A stretch of DNA of 60,819 bases from Zetaproteobacteria bacterium (lineage in GTDB: Bacteria > Pseudomonadota > Zetaproteobacteria > Mariprofundales > Mariprofundaceae), in NCBI GenBank assembly GCA_021545585.1, contig JAJRTF010000026.1, positions 1 through 60,819 on the forward strand, read 5' to 3'. Below are positions 35,290 to 45,037 of this stretch, in pieces (the first letter of the stretch is position 1; the number at the start of each line of letters is the position of its first letter). The notes beneath the pieces were generated by a model that was not told the origin of the DNA, did no database searches, and saw nothing but the letters and a program-made list of their open reading frames with translations. The position numbers were made by a program, and so were the translations under genes.

Positions 35290-36672
35290 TCAGCTCCAAG
35301 CCGGATTGGAACTCAATTCCTGCAGCTGCGACAGTAGCGGCGAAGTCTGTTGTTGAAAACGTGCAATTTCACTGCTTGAGATCGGTTTGGCAGGAGCGCG
35401 TTTAATGGTCAGTGGATTTACTGCCCGACCACGCAGGCGGAATTCGAAGTGCAGATGTGGGCCGGTAGCAAGGCCCGTCATGCCGACATAGCCGATGATC
35501 TGGCCCTGTCGAATGCGCTTGCCTTTTTTGATACCACGGGCAAAGGCACGCATATGCCCGTAAGCTGTCGTATGATTGCTGTTGGTATGGCGAATCAGCG
35601 CAAAGCGCCCATAACCGCCTTTCCAGCCGGCAAACTCTATCCGGCCATCACCAATGGCGCGGATCGGCGTGCCTGAAGGAGCCGCATAATCCACACCTCG
35701 ATGGGCACGGGTGTAGCCCAGTACAGGATGTTTGCGATGTACCTGAAAACGCGATGAAATGCGTGAGAATTTTACCGGTGCCTTCAGGTAGGCTTTACGC
35801 ATGCTTTTTCCATTCGGGGTAAAATAATGTATCTGACCATCCAGCTGTTCGTAGCGTACGGCTTTGAATGATTTGCCCTGATTGATGAATTCGGCTGCCA
35901 TAATGACACTGCCAAGCAGTGAGCCTGTATCGTCAAAGCGTTCTTCATAGAGTACTTTGAAGCTGTCGCCCTTGCGGATATCGCGGGCGAAATCGATATC
36001 CCAGGCAAAGATATCCACCAGATTCATCGTGGTGCGATCATCAAGTCCGGCGGCGGCGGCAGCAGCGAACAGGCTGTCTGTAATGCTGGCAGATGCGATA
36101 TGCTGGCGCGTGATGGTTTTGCGGGTACTAAGGCTGGCCTGCCAGTCATCGCTGGCCGATGCACGGTGCAGATGCAGGCGTGTCAGGCCATCAATATGGT
36201 AATATACATCGATACCCGACAGGCCATCAATGCGTTCAAAATGGTGCCCTGCCTGCACCCTGGCCAGTGAATAAACCGGCTTGGCTTTGCGAATCATTCG
36301 ATGCGCGGTTGGTGCATCAAAACCGAGGCGTTCCAGAGCAGATATACTGCTGTCACCTTCCTTAAGGCGTGTGTTTATCATCTTCGGGGCTGCGGCCGGA
36401 TGATCAGGGAAGCCGGGCTTTAGCCACTCTTCCTGTATCAGGGATAAGGTCTCATCCACCTTTGCATCAACCGGATGCCCGGCGATGGATACCAGAATCA
36501 GGATGAACGCAAACCCGCCTGCAGCCCCGATCAGCGGGAACCAGCCCGGAGATGGAAGGCGGGCGACAAAGAATGGTTTCGCACGCCTGTGCCGCTGGCG
36601 CAGGGAACGTACACGTCGATTGCTGCGTACGCTGTTGCGATCCGAGAAATCTTTGTGAAAGGCCTCTGGCAA
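35290..36672 (-). CDS. M23 family metallopeptidase (MepM/OapA-like)
   Basis: A 460-residue cell-wall peptidase. A basic cytosolic N-terminus (about 1-45) is followed by one transmembrane helix (about 48-66) and an OapA/LysM-like domain (INTRLKEGDSSISALERLGF). A long linker leads to the C-terminal LytM zinc domain with HRGVDYAAPSGTPIRA (about 322), IRHTNSNHTTAYGHM and GPHLHFEFR (about 403). All zinc and catalytic histidines are present, so it is probably active on peptidoglycan cross-links. TTG 36672 is supported by AAAGGAG seven bases upstream. It precedes the kds/lpt operon. Confidence 0.92.
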   Translation of the reverse strand: MPEAFHKDFSDRNSVRSNRRVRSLRQRHRRAKPFFVARLPSPGWFPLIGAAGGFAFILILVSIAGHPVDAKVDETLSLIQEEWLKPGFPDHPAAAPKMINTRLKEGDSSISALERLGFDAPTAHRMIRKAKPVYSLARVQAGHHFERIDGLSGIDVYYHIDGLTRLHLHRASASDDWQASLSTRKTITRQHIASASITDSLFAAAAAAGLDDRTTMNLVDIFAWDIDFARDIRKGDSFKVLYEERFDDTGSLLGSVIMAAEFINQGKSFKAVRYEQLDGQIHYFTPNGKSMRKAYLKAPVKFSRISSRFQVHRKHPVLGYTRAHRGVDYAAPSGTPIRAIGDGRIEFAGWKGGYGRFALIRHTNSNHTTAYGHMRAFARGIKKGKRIRQGQIIGYVGMTGLATGPHLHFEFRLRGRAVNPLTIKRAPAKPISSSEIARFQQQTSPLLSQLQELSSNPAWS

Positions 36673-36909
36673 GTATTGGCTCCTTTGATGGTGATGGCTT
36701 TCCTTTCAGTCGCATGATTAAGCCTGGTGGATTGCTTGTCAAAGACGAAGTCGGCAAGATTTTGCTTTCACAGCGTTTTGTTCCGTGCCCTGAATCACGT
36801 TAAGCGGGCTCTTGCAGGCCCCGGTTCCGGAACGGCTGGCGGTTTGTGAAAGCATTGAGCGGGGAGCGGTGGCGGACATGGCTCTCCATATTCCGAGGAG
36901 AAAGATACC
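36673..36909. other. Divergent intergenic region, M23 peptidase / yajQ
   Basis: 237 bases without a gene. It holds a perfect 10-bp palindrome GTTCCGGAAC at 36824-36833 and the GAGGAGA ribosome site of yajQ near 36896. No tRNA or other RNA gene is recognised, and no clear promoter. Confidence 0.5.
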
Positions 36910-37395
36910 ATGCCAAGCTTTGATATTGTTAGTGAAACAGATATGCAGGAGATGAATAATGCGGTTAATCAGGTGGTCAAGGAAATCACTACCCGCTATG
37001 ACTTCAAGGACAGCAAGGCAAGCATCGAACTCGCCGATCACAGCATCACGGTGGTGGGCGATGATATCAACAAACTCAATACCGTGACCGAAATCCTGCG
37101 TGCCAAACTGGTGCGCCGGAAACTTCAGCCATCATGTCTGGAGTACGACGAACCGGAGGATGCAAGCGGTGGCACCAAGCGGCAGCTTATTCGAATCAAA
37201 CAGGGGGTAAGTACGGAGCTGGGCAAGAAAATTGTCAAAAAGATCAAGGATGAGAAAATGAAGGTTCAGGCATCTATTCAGGGTGAACAGGTGCGTGTCA
37301 GCGGCAAAAAACGCGATGAGTTGCAGGCGGTAATGGCACTGGTGCGCGGCATGGATACTAATCGCCCCCTGTCCTTTACCAATTTCCGGGATTGA
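36910..37395 (+). CDS. yajQ: YajQ family nucleotide-binding protein
   Basis: A 161-residue UPF0234 protein: PSFDIVSETDMQEMNNAVNQ at the start, TTRYDFKDSKASIEL near 32-46 and the C-terminal VRVSGKKRDELQAVMALVRG, with final DRPLSFTNFRD-like NRPLSFTNFRD. The family binds nucleotides; some members bind cyclic di-GMP. GAGGAGA is placed before the ATG. It is seven bases upstream of the aminotransferase gene. Confidence 0.93.
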   Translation: MPSFDIVSETDMQEMNNAVNQVVKEITTRYDFKDSKASIELADHSITVVGDDINKLNTVTEILRAKLVRRKLQPSCLEYDEPEDASGGTKRQLIRIKQGVSTELGKKIVKKIKDEKMKVQASIQGEQVRVSGKKRDELQAVMALVRGMDTNRPLSFTNFRD

Positions 37396-37402
37396 TCGTT
37401 AC

Positions 37403-38572
37403 ATGTCCAGTGACCGGGATGCTCTATGGCAGGATGAATTCCCGCTTGATCCGGATATTTCCTATCTGAATCATGCAGCTGTCGGCGTGTGGCCGCGCCG
37501 CACGGCGGAGGCAGTGAAGGCTTTTGCCGATGAAAACATGCACCGGGGGGCTGCCGACTATCCACGCTGGATGCAGACCGAGGCGGAGCTTCGGCGGCAG
37601 CTGGCCCGCATGATTCATGCGGAATCCGAGCATGATATTGCGCTGCTCAAGAATACATCCGAGGGACTGTCACTGGTTGCTATGGGGCTGGACTGGAAGC
37701 GCGGCGATAATGTTATTTCGGCGAAGCAGGAATTTCCTTCCAACCGTATGGTGTGGGAGACGTTGAAGGATAAGGGCGTTGAACTTCGGTTGGTGGATGT
37801 GGAAGTAGAGACCGACCCGGAGGGCGCTATTGAAGCGCTCATGGATGATCGAACCCGGCTGCTCAGTGTCAGCTCTGTGCAGTTCTCCTCCGGATTCCGA
37901 CTGGAGCTCGAGTGTCTGGGGCGTGCATGTGTCCGGCATGATGTACTGTTCTGTATTGATGCGATTCAAAGCATTGGCGCACTTCAGTTTGATGCCCAGC
38001 TTTATCATGCCGATTTTGTTGTTGCCGATGCACATAAATGGATGCTGGGGCCCGAAGGCCTGGCCCTGTTTTATTCGCACCCCGGAGCTCGCGAGCAGCT
38101 TCGCTTACAGCAATATGGCTGGCATATGGTGGCATCCCCGGGAGATTTTGACGCGACTCAGTGGCAGCCGGCCAGATCGGCACGGCGCTTTGAACCGGGT
38201 AGTCCGAATCAGGTGGCTATTCAGGCTTTGCACGCCAGCCTGTCGTTATTTGAACAGGTGGGCATCAGGCACATCGAAGCGCTTGTGACTCATAAAACAG
38301 CCGGCTTACGCCAGTGGATACAGCAGGATGGTCGCTTGTTGCTGATGAGCAGCGAGCGCCCCGAACGGCAGTCGGGAATAGTCAGTCTGCAGGTAGACGG
38401 CCTTGATCCGGAAGGGCATGGAAAACTGTACCGGTATCTGATGGGCAAGAGGGTGGTCTGTGCCCTTCGCGGCGGTAATATCCGTCTGTCAGCACATTTT
38501 TATACACCTGATCCGGTCATTGAACGCGTTAAATCTGTCCTTGTTGCAGGCATGGATGCCATATGCCGCTGA
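37403..38572 (+). CDS. PLP-dependent class V aminotransferase (cysteine desulfurase-like)
   Basis: A 389-residue fold-type I PLP enzyme. Landmarks are YLNHAAVGVWPRRTAEAV at the N-terminus, ALLKNTSEGLSLVAMGLDW, the FCIDAIQSIGALQFD Asp block, and the PLP lysine in VADAHKWMLGPEGLALFY (about residue 211). The family includes cysteine desulfurases, isopenicillin-N epimerase-like and kynureninase-like enzymes. No SUF/ISC genes are near and no clear active-site cysteine loop is seen, so the substrate is unassigned. Transcribed with yajQ. Confidence 0.82.
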   Translation: MSSDRDALWQDEFPLDPDISYLNHAAVGVWPRRTAEAVKAFADENMHRGAADYPRWMQTEAELRRQLARMIHAESEHDIALLKNTSEGLSLVAMGLDWKRGDNVISAKQEFPSNRMVWETLKDKGVELRLVDVEVETDPEGAIEALMDDRTRLLSVSSVQFSSGFRLELECLGRACVRHDVLFCIDAIQSIGALQFDAQLYHADFVVADAHKWMLGPEGLALFYSHPGAREQLRLQQYGWHMVASPGDFDATQWQPARSARRFEPGSPNQVAIQALHASLSLFEQVGIRHIEALVTHKTAGLRQWIQQDGRLLLMSSERPERQSGIVSLQVDGLDPEGHGKLYRYLMGKRVVCALRGGNIRLSAHFYTPDPVIERVKSVLVAGMDAICR

Positions 38573-38723
38573 AGCGGAGGTTTGGATCAGTTGGAGGTAG
38601 CCTAGAGATGAGCCGGGCAGGGCGCAGTCTTTCTTTGCCCTGATTGATGCCTGCCGCTAGCGTGCGCCTCCGTTTGAGCAGGATGAGCGTGTTGACGCAC
38701 CTGCATCGGTTTGGAGGTAGTGG
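38573..38723 (+). other. aspS leader region
   Basis: 151 bases between the aminotransferase and aspS. It contains two copies of TTGGAGGTAG-like sequence (near 38591 and 38711), the second acting as the aspS ribosome site. A 6-bp hairpin CAGGGC/GCCCTG lies around 38620-38643. No tRNA or T-box-like element is evident. Confidence 0.45.
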
Positions 38724-40511
38724 ATGATGTTGCCACGTACGCATTGCGGAGATTTCAGGGTTGTTCATATTGGTCAGGAGGTTCGGCTTAATGGCTGGGC
38801 GCAAACCAACCGCGATCATGGCGGCGTGGTTTTTATTGATGTACGCGATCGCAGCGGTTTGGTGCAGGTTGTTGTGCATCCCGATACCGCCGATGTGCAT
38901 CGGCTTGCCCACTCGCTGCGCCAGCAGGATGTGATCGAAGTCGTGGGCGAGGTCATTGCCCGCAGTGATGAGACGGTTAATGACAAGCTTCCGACCGGGG
39001 CGATTGAGGTGAAAGCCTCTTCCATCAATGTGCTGAACCGCTCTGAAACACCGCCGTTTATGGTTGAGGACGATTGCGATACCGGTGAGCAGCATCGTCT
39101 GGAGTATCGTTATCTGGATCTGCGACGACCGGTGATGCAGTCGTATATGCAGCTTCGGCACCGGGTGACACACGCCGCGCGCAATTATCTCGACAGTCAG
39201 GCGTTTCTCGAGATTGAAACCCCTATCCTGAACAAATCAACACCTGAAGGCGCGCGTGATTATCTGGTGCCGTCACGTGTGTATCCGGGTTCTTTTTATG
39301 CCCTGCCACAAAGCCCGCAGATTTTCAAACAGTTGCTGATGGTCGCGGGCATGGATCGTTATTATCAGATTGCCCGCTGCTTCAGGGATGAGGATCTTCG
39401 TGCTGACCGTCAGCCGGAGTTCACTCAGGTGGATATTGAGATGTCCTTTGTCAGCCAGGACGAGGTGATGGCGGTGGCCGAAGGTCTGCTGCGCTCGATG
39501 TTCGAGGCCGGCGTCGGCATTAATCTGCCCGAGGTGTTTCCGCGCATTACGTATGCCGAGGCCATGGACAGATACGGCCTGGATCGACCGGATGTGCGCT
39601 TTGGCCTGGAGCACATCGATGTTACCGAATTGATGCGCAAGGTTGAATTCAAGGTGTTCCGTGAGCCGGCGGATAACGGAGGCCTTGTCAAGGTGATCCG
39701 TGTACCCGAGGGCAGCAAGCTTTCGCGCAAGCAGATTGATGACTATACCAGGTTTGTCAGTATTTACGGTGCCCGGGGTCTGGCGTGGATCAAGGTGAAT
39801 GATAAGGACAGCCTGCCGGACGGGTTGCAATCCCCGATTGTGAAGTTCCTGCCCGAGGATGTGCTCAGGGAGCTGCTGCAGGCCTGCGACGCGGAAAATG
39901 GCGATGTACTGTTCTTCGGTGCCGGTGATGCCAAGATCGTCAATGATGCGCTTGGTCATCTGCGCGTGAAACTGGGCCATGATCTCGGTTTGGTGGCCGA
40001 AGACGATCATCGCTTTGTATGGGTGGTTGATTTCCCGATGTTTGCCTGGAATGCCGATGAGAAACGTCCGGAGGCGCTGCATCATCCCTTTACCGCACCT
40101 TACGATGAAGACCTCGACAAGCTCGAGACTGATCCTCTGAATATGCGTTCACAGGCATATGATCTGGTCTGGAACGGCACGGAAATCGGTGGTGGTTCGA
40201 TACGTATCCACAGCCCGGAAGTTCAGGCGCGGGTATTCAAGACGCTGGCGATTTCCGATGATGAGGCTGAGGCCAAGTTTGGATTCCTGGTACAGGCGCT
40301 GACGTATGGTGCGCCACCGCATGGTGGTCTGGCATTCGGTCTGGATCGCGTGCTGTCCCTGATGGCGGGTGTGGACTCGATTCGCGATGTGATTGCCTTT
40401 CCGAAGACGCAGAAGGCAGCGGACCCGATGTCGGAAGCACCCAGCGATGTGTCGGATGAGCAGTGGAAGGAGCTGGGCCTGCGCAAGCGCAGAACGATCA
40501 GCGAATCCTGA
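38724..40511 (+). CDS. aspS: Aspartyl-tRNA synthetase
   Basis: A 595-residue class IIb synthetase of the bacterial type with the GAD insertion. The OB-fold anticodon domain contains EVRLNGWAQTNRDHGGVVFIDVRD. Motif 2 is YYQIARCFRDEDLRADRQPEFTQ in part (about 212-234), and motif 3 is GGLAFGLDRVLSLM (about 535). Length agrees with bacterial AspRS. GGAGG is six bases before the first ATG. No gatCAB or asnS is in the window, so tRNA-Asn specificity cannot be judged. Confidence 0.97.
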   Translation: MMLPRTHCGDFRVVHIGQEVRLNGWAQTNRDHGGVVFIDVRDRSGLVQVVVHPDTADVHRLAHSLRQQDVIEVVGEVIARSDETVNDKLPTGAIEVKASSINVLNRSETPPFMVEDDCDTGEQHRLEYRYLDLRRPVMQSYMQLRHRVTHAARNYLDSQAFLEIETPILNKSTPEGARDYLVPSRVYPGSFYALPQSPQIFKQLLMVAGMDRYYQIARCFRDEDLRADRQPEFTQVDIEMSFVSQDEVMAVAEGLLRSMFEAGVGINLPEVFPRITYAEAMDRYGLDRPDVRFGLEHIDVTELMRKVEFKVFREPADNGGLVKVIRVPEGSKLSRKQIDDYTRFVSIYGARGLAWIKVNDKDSLPDGLQSPIVKFLPEDVLRELLQACDAENGDVLFFGAGDAKIVNDALGHLRVKLGHDLGLVAEDDHRFVWVVDFPMFAWNADEKRPEALHHPFTAPYDEDLDKLETDPLNMRSQAYDLVWNGTEIGGGSIRIHSPEVQARVFKTLAISDDEAEAKFGFLVQALTYGAPPHGGLAFGLDRVLSLMAGVDSIRDVIAFPKTQKAADPMSEAPSDVSDEQWKELGLRKRRTISES

Positions 40512-40572
40512 CAAGTTTTTGCGCTTCAATTCCCCTTTGACATTTGCAGCAACTCGTTCGAATATACTAGGC

Positions 40573-40863
40573 ATGAGACTATGTGCTGTCGTTCTGTTGC
40601 TGCTGTTGCCGGCCTGTATGCTTAAACCGCCGGCGCAGGAAATGGCCGATGCACGGTCGGCTGTAAAAACAGCCAGCGAACTGCCCGGCCATTCGGATGC
40701 ATCCGATCGGTACTTGCAGAGTGCTGAGCGTGCACTCGAAGAAGCCGCTGAAGCGATTCGTCAGGAGCATTATGAGCACGCCCGTAGCCAGGCGCTGAAG
40801 GCGCGGCGTGATGCCCAGAAGGCGGCCCGCATCAAACAGCAGAAGGCGCAACAATCCAAGTAG
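40573..40863 (+). CDS. Small lipoprotein, DUF4398-like
   Basis: A 96-residue protein with lipobox LLPAC (Cys15). A helical, Ala/Glu/Lys-rich body (MADARSAVKTASEL, SAERALEEAAEAIRQEHYEH, RDAQKAARIKQQKAQQ) like DUF4398 lipoproteins found near Lpp/OmpA-type envelope genes. Probably an anchored periplasmic coiled coil. ATG 40573 places the signal peptide correctly; the frame is open further inside aspS. It is followed 27 bases later by the isocitrate dehydrogenase fusion. Confidence 0.75.
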   Translation: MRLCAVVLLLLLPACMLKPPAQEMADARSAVKTASELPGHSDASDRYLQSAERALEEAAEAIRQEHYEHARSQALKARRDAQKAARIKQQKAQQSK

Positions 40864-40890
40864 ACCAGGTAATAAAAATGGAGACCTATC

Positions 40891-42636
40891 ATGGCGTTCG
40901 ATAAAATCAGCGTGCCCGTAAAGGGCGACAAGATTACCATGGGTGATAACGGCAAGCTGAATGTGCCTGATCAGCCGATTGTGACATTTATTGAGGGCGA
41001 TGGCATTGGCCCTGATATCTGGAAGGCAACACAGGCCATGCTTGATGCGGCGGTTGAGAAGGCTTATGGCGGCAAACGCAGGATTTCCTGGATGGAAGTC
41101 TATGCCGGCGAAAAGGCATGGAACCTTTACGGAAAAAGTGATGATGCATGGCTGCCGAAAGAGTCGCTGGATGCAATGCGTGAATATCTGGTTGGCCTGA
41201 AAGGGCCGCTGACTACGCCGATTGGCGGTGGTATGGGCTCCCTGAATGTGGCCATCCGCCAGACACTGGATCTGTATGTTTGCCTGCGTCCGGTTAAACA
41301 TTTTGCCGGCGTACCGAGTCCTGTGAAACGCCCGGAAGATGTGGATATGGTGATTTTCCGTGAGAATACTGAGGACATCTATGCCGGTATCGAGTGGCCT
41401 GAAGGCAGTGATGAAGTCAGGAAGATCATTGCTTTCCTGCAAAATGAAATGGGCGTGGCGAAAATTCGTTTTCCGGAAAGCAGCGGTATAGGTGTGAAAC
41501 CGGTATCCAAAGAGGGTACCGAGCGACTGGTGCGCTCAGCCATTCAATATGCGATCGATAATGATTTGAAGAGTGTGACCCTTGTGCATAAGGGTAACAT
41601 CATGAAATACACCGAGGGCGCTTTCCGCAACTGGGGCTACGAGCTGGCCAAGCGCGATTTCGGCGCTCAGGAGATTGATGGCGGACCATGGTGTGAATTG
41701 CCGAACGGCATCGTCATCAAAGATGCCATTGCCGATATTGCTTTGCAGCAGGTGCTGACACGGCCGAAGGAATTCGCTGTGATTGCGACGTTGAATCTGA
41801 ACGGTGATTATCTCTCTGATGCTCTGGCGGCGCAGGTTGGCGGTATTGGTATCGCACCCGGCGCGAACATCAATTATACCAGCGGTCACGCAGTATTTGA
41901 GGCTACGCATGGTACAGCGCCTAAATATGCCAATAAAAACATGGTCAATCCGTCTTCGATGACCTTGTCCGGCGAGCTGATGCTGCGTTATATGGGATGG
42001 GAGAAAGCTGCCGATCTGGTTATCCATGGCATCAATGGTGCTATAGCAGCCAAAACCGTGACCTACGACTTTCACCGGCTGATGGAAGGAGCAACCAAGC
42101 TGTCTACCTCTGAGTTCGGCGATGCAGTGATTGCCCATATGGATCGCGTGGATGGCGCTGCCGGTTCAGCAGAGGATCAATACGATCAACTGGCTGCCCG
42201 GTTCAAGGAGTTGTTTGAGGCTGGTGCTGAAAAGAGTGCCGAGATGGCACAGGCCACCATGGAAAAGGCGCGCCAGCAGTTGACCGCAGCCGGGGCCTTT
42301 AGTGAAGAACAGGGGAAAAATCTGAAGACATTTCTTGAACGTGATTTTGCCCAGGTTGCAACCAGCATGCGTGCCGAAGCCCGGGAAAAACTGAATCCGT
42401 CGCGGGTTGGGGCGGGGGCATTGTCATCCCTGTCAGCATTGTTGAATATGGCTGGTTCGGCATTGTCGAGCGCGGCTGAAAAGACTCAGAAGGTGATCAG
42501 CTGCCGTTCGGGTGAGATCACCAGTGCCGGTACGCTGACCTGTCAGGCATGTGGCCATGAAATGCATTTCAAGAAGACCGGCCGTGTGCCGCCTTGCCCG
42601 AAATGTCACGCCACGGAGTTCCGCAAGAGCTATTGA
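40891..42636 (+). CDS. icd: NADP-dependent isocitrate dehydrogenase fused to a DUF1451-type zinc-ribbon domain
   Basis: A 581-residue protein. Residues 1-417 are a complete NADP-type isocitrate dehydrogenase: [16 protein letters not shown], the substrate loop [18 protein letters not shown] with the phosphorylatable Ser, [15 protein letters not shown], and [18 protein letters not shown] with Lys/Tyr NADP determinants. E. coli Icd is 416 residues. Residues 418-581 form an in-frame extension: an alpha-helical, coiled-coil-like stretch ([20 protein letters not shown]) and a zinc ribbon with CQAC (551-554) and CPKC (569-572) in the DUF1451 pattern [14 protein letters not shown]. No stop or start signal separates the parts. 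It makes 2-oxoglutarate and NADPH in the TCA cycle. Confidence 0.95.
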   Translation: MAFDKISVPVKGDKITMGDNGKLNVPDQPIVTFIEGDGIGPDIWKATQAMLDAAVEKAYGGKRRISWMEVYAGEKAWNLYGKSDDAWLPKESLDAMREYLVGLKGPLTTPIGGGMGSLNVAIRQTLDLYVCLRPVKHFAGVPSPVKRPEDVDMVIFRENTEDIYAGIEWPEGSDEVRKIIAFLQNEMGVAKIRFPESSGIGVKPVSKEGTERLVRSAIQYAIDNDLKSVTLVHKGNIMKYTEGAFRNWGYELAKRDFGAQEIDGGPWCELPNGIVIKDAIADIALQQVLTRPKEFAVIATLNLNGDYLSDALAAQVGGIGIAPGANINYTSGHAVFEATHGTAPKYANKNMVNPSSMTLSGELMLRYMGWEKAADLVIHGINGAIAAKTVTYDFHRLMEGATKLSTSEFGDAVIAHMDRVDGAAGSAEDQYDQLAARFKELFEAGAEKSAEMAQATMEKARQQLTAAGAFSEEQGKNLKTFLERDFAQVATSMRAEAREKLNPSRVGAGALSSLSALLNMAGSALSSAAEKTQKVISCRSGEITSAGTLTCQACGHEMHFKKTGRVPPCPKCHATEFRKSY

Positions 42637-43394
42637 TGTCTGGGTCGGGCATATATCGCCATCCGGTTTTAAGTTCGTGGATGGTGCTGATATTGATGAT
42701 GCCGGGAACCGCTGTAGCCGGCCTTCTCGATGACTTATTTGAAGATGCGGGCAAGGCTTTACAGGCAGGCGATATTTCTTCGGTGGCAGCGTCAAGCCGG
42801 AAGGATATTGAGGCAGGCCTGAAACAGGCGCTTGAGAAGAGCACGGCCAGAGCGGTACAGCGGATTGGTCATACGAACGGTTACTGGAAGAATGCACGCA
42901 TTCGTATTCCCTTGCCTGAGAAATGGCAGCATCCGGCCAGGCTTTTGCAGCAGGCCGGCATGGGTTCTTATGCTGAGGACTTGCAACGTCGCATCAATCG
43001 GGCGGCGGAAACGGCAGCGCCGCTGGCCAAGCCCATTTTTCTTGATGCGATACGTGAAATGCGCTTTGCCGATGTTCAGCGCATATGGAAGGGCCCGGAT
43101 GATGCCGCAACTGCTTATTTTAAAACCAAAACAGAGACCCGATTGAAGGCGGCTTTTACTCCGCTCATGCACAGGGAATTGCAGCGCTCAGGGGCAGTGC
43201 GAAGCTGGAGGGCGTTTTCGAGTCGTTATGAAAGCCTGCCCCTGATCGGCAGTTATCTGAAAGACGATCTTGATGCCTATGCGACGCAGATGGCGCTGAC
43301 AGGAATGTTTACCATTCTGGCCGATGAAGAGGCGAAAATCCGGCATGACCCCGTGGCTCGAACCACGCATTTGTTAAAACGCGTTTTTAAATAG
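42636..43394 (+). CDS. DUF4197 family secreted protein
   Basis: A 252-residue protein with signal peptide (about 1-28, ending GTAVA). The DUF4197 body is present: IEAGLKQALEKSTARAVQRI, the FLDAIREMRFADVQRIWKGP core, TAYFKTKTETRLKAAFTPLM, and the terminal LTGMFTILADEEAKIRHDP. Function is unknown; members are periplasmic. Its ATG overlaps the icd-fusion stop by one base (TGATG), so it is translationally coupled with it. GAGTTCCG upstream is not a strong ribosome site. Confidence 0.85.
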   Translation: MSGSGIYRHPVLSSWMVLILMMPGTAVAGLLDDLFEDAGKALQAGDISSVAASSRKDIEAGLKQALEKSTARAVQRIGHTNGYWKNARIRIPLPEKWQHPARLLQQAGMGSYAEDLQRRINRAAETAAPLAKPIFLDAIREMRFADVQRIWKGPDDAATAYFKTKTETRLKAAFTPLMHRELQRSGAVRSWRAFSSRYESLPLIGSYLKDDLDAYATQMALTGMFTILADEEAKIRHDPVARTTHLLKRVFK

Positions 43395-43408
43395 TTATAC
43401 AGCCGCCA

Positions 43409-45037
43409 TTATTCGCTCTGGCCAAAATCAAAGGATCCGGATATATCGAGTTCCTTGGGCTTTACAACATGACAGATGGTATAGTTGACGCCGGTTCTGA
43501 CTACCTTCTGAACCTTCAGGTGCACGCTTTTCCCTTCATGCGAAATGACAAAAGACATGTTTTTATATATGCGGGCATCAGGGAAAATGGCCAGGGTGGC
43601 CTTGCTGCCCGGCTTGATCAGAATCGGCCATGAGCGCTTTTCAGTCAGTTCATCTCCGCCGCCCTTCATGCCGCCTTTAACCAGCTTGAATTTCTGATTG
43701 AAAAACTTGATGCCCATGCGTTGTTCGCCGGGTTTTGGTTCCTTGATCCAGCGGATAAAACCGAGCATGGGTTCGCCGTGGTGTGGAATCCAGCTAAGGC
43801 CAATCATAGAGCCGACACTCAGGTCGGGCGAGGTGAAAGATAAACGCTCCAGTCCGGCCCCGGTATTGCTGAGGTCGACAACGGACCATGCATCTTCATC
43901 GCTTCCCGCACTGGGTGCATACTCATATTCATTCATCACCAGGGCTGAATTCGCTTCGACAAAGGACTTGGCCAGATCCCATTCGACAATGATGCGCACC
44001 CCCTGCTGACCTATGCGCTCGGCACTCCGATCCTTGATACGCATGGCATCCAGTATGGCATTACCACCGCTGATGGTCGTTAATAGTGACTCTTCAGTAA
44101 TCAGGTCACTGCGCTGCATATCCTGACTGCCAAGGATGCCCTCGACACGGTTGATGGCGGTCACCAGGCGATCTAGGAACTGATCCATGGGTATCACGAT
44201 ACAGTCATAGGGCAACGGGTCGGGCAGTTGATCCATGACCTTGGCCGGATCATTGGGCTTGGACATATTGGTGACCAGTATGCTGCTGTCCGGGATGGTG
44301 GGAGGAGGGTCACCTTTACGACAAAATTGGGGTTTTAGCACGCCTATATGATTCTGTAATTCTTCCCATGCCATCTTCTGATCGGCATGCGATTTACCGA
44401 AAAAGTCCATGGTGCGCAACAGTTCGAAATTCGCTATTGCCTTGTACAAACGGTCGCGCTCCAGTAAGGCATCTTCCTTCAGCATGGGCGTCACGCATAA
44501 TCCAAGACGCGACAGGCCCATAACCTGACGGGTGGCAATAACTGCGACTGCCTGATAATTCTCCATCAGCAGACGCAAGAGCTTGACGGCCAGATCAATG
44601 GCATTGGCGACCATGTCAGCCAGAACACGATAATAGGCCGGCTGCGAGCGGGCGGCCTTTTGCACCAGATCAACGCCAATCTTGTGAGCATTCAGTACGG
44701 CTGCTGTCATTTCCCCGTCAAACAGCTCCAGCTCGCGCTCAAAACGGTTAAGTACCTTGAGTCTGAAATGCAGTGGGATCAGGGGGTTTGAATTCAGACG
44801 AGCCAGATAGTTTTTCATGTTTTTGCGCAGGCTTTCAGCCTCGGCTGGCGAGGAACCGACGATGTATTGTGCCAGACGTTTTTCGATATCGGTGAATGGC
44901 AGGGTCAGCGCATCGGTGAGCAGCTCGGCCTTGCCCAGTTCAAGTCGTTGAGGGTGCAAACGCAAATCGGTATCAAGTTCAAACGATACCGATGCCATCA
45001 ACTCTTTAGCTGATTCATTACTTGTGCCGTTGCTCAT
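43409..45037 (-). CDS. Large PilZ-like domain protein of unknown function
   Basis: A 542-residue cytoplasmic protein without a signal peptide. The first ~350 residues are helical with no recognised domain (repeated LAQYIVGSSPAEAESLRKNM, VLNRFERELELFDGEMTAAV). Residues near 380-450 look like a PilZ domain: RSAER, DLSNTGAGLERLSF (the D/NxSxxG motif), and GFIRWIKEPKPGEQRMGIKFF. The RxxxR-to-DxSxxG spacing is longer than usual, so cyclic di-GMP binding is uncertain. ATG 45037 is preferred; a TTG lies nine bases upstream. It ends 14 bases from the convergent DUF4197 gene. Confidence 0.7.
   Translation of the reverse strand: MSNGTSNESAKELMASVSFELDTDLRLHPQRLELGKAELLTDALTLPFTDIEKRLAQYIVGSSPAEAESLRKNMKNYLARLNSNPLIPLHFRLKVLNRFERELELFDGEMTAAVLNAHKIGVDLVQKAARSQPAYYRVLADMVANAIDLAVKLLRLLMENYQAVAVIATRQVMGLSRLGLCVTPMLKEDALLERDRLYKAIANFELLRTMDFFGKSHADQKMAWEELQNHIGVLKPQFCRKGDPPPTIPDSSILVTNMSKPNDPAKVMDQLPDPLPYDCIVIPMDQFLDRLVTAINRVEGILGSQDMQRSDLITEESLLTTISGGNAILDAMRIKDRSAERIGQQGVRIIVEWDLAKSFVEANSALVMNEYEYAPSAGSDEDAWSVVDLSNTGAGLERLSFTSPDLSVGSMIGLSWIPHHGEPMLGFIRWIKEPKPGEQRMGIKFFNQKFKLVKGGMKGGGDELTEKRSWPILIKPGSKATLAIFPDARIYKNMSFVISHEGKSVHLKVQKVVRTGVNYTICHVVKPKELDISGSFDFGQSE

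Noticed and set aside
38573-38723. Possible RNA leader or T-box ahead of aspS
   Set aside because: No T-box motif, specifier loop or terminator/antiterminator pair could be found; only a weak 6-bp hairpin.
39273-40085. 270-codon open frame antisense to aspS
   Set aside because: Shadow of aspS in another frame; no independent support.
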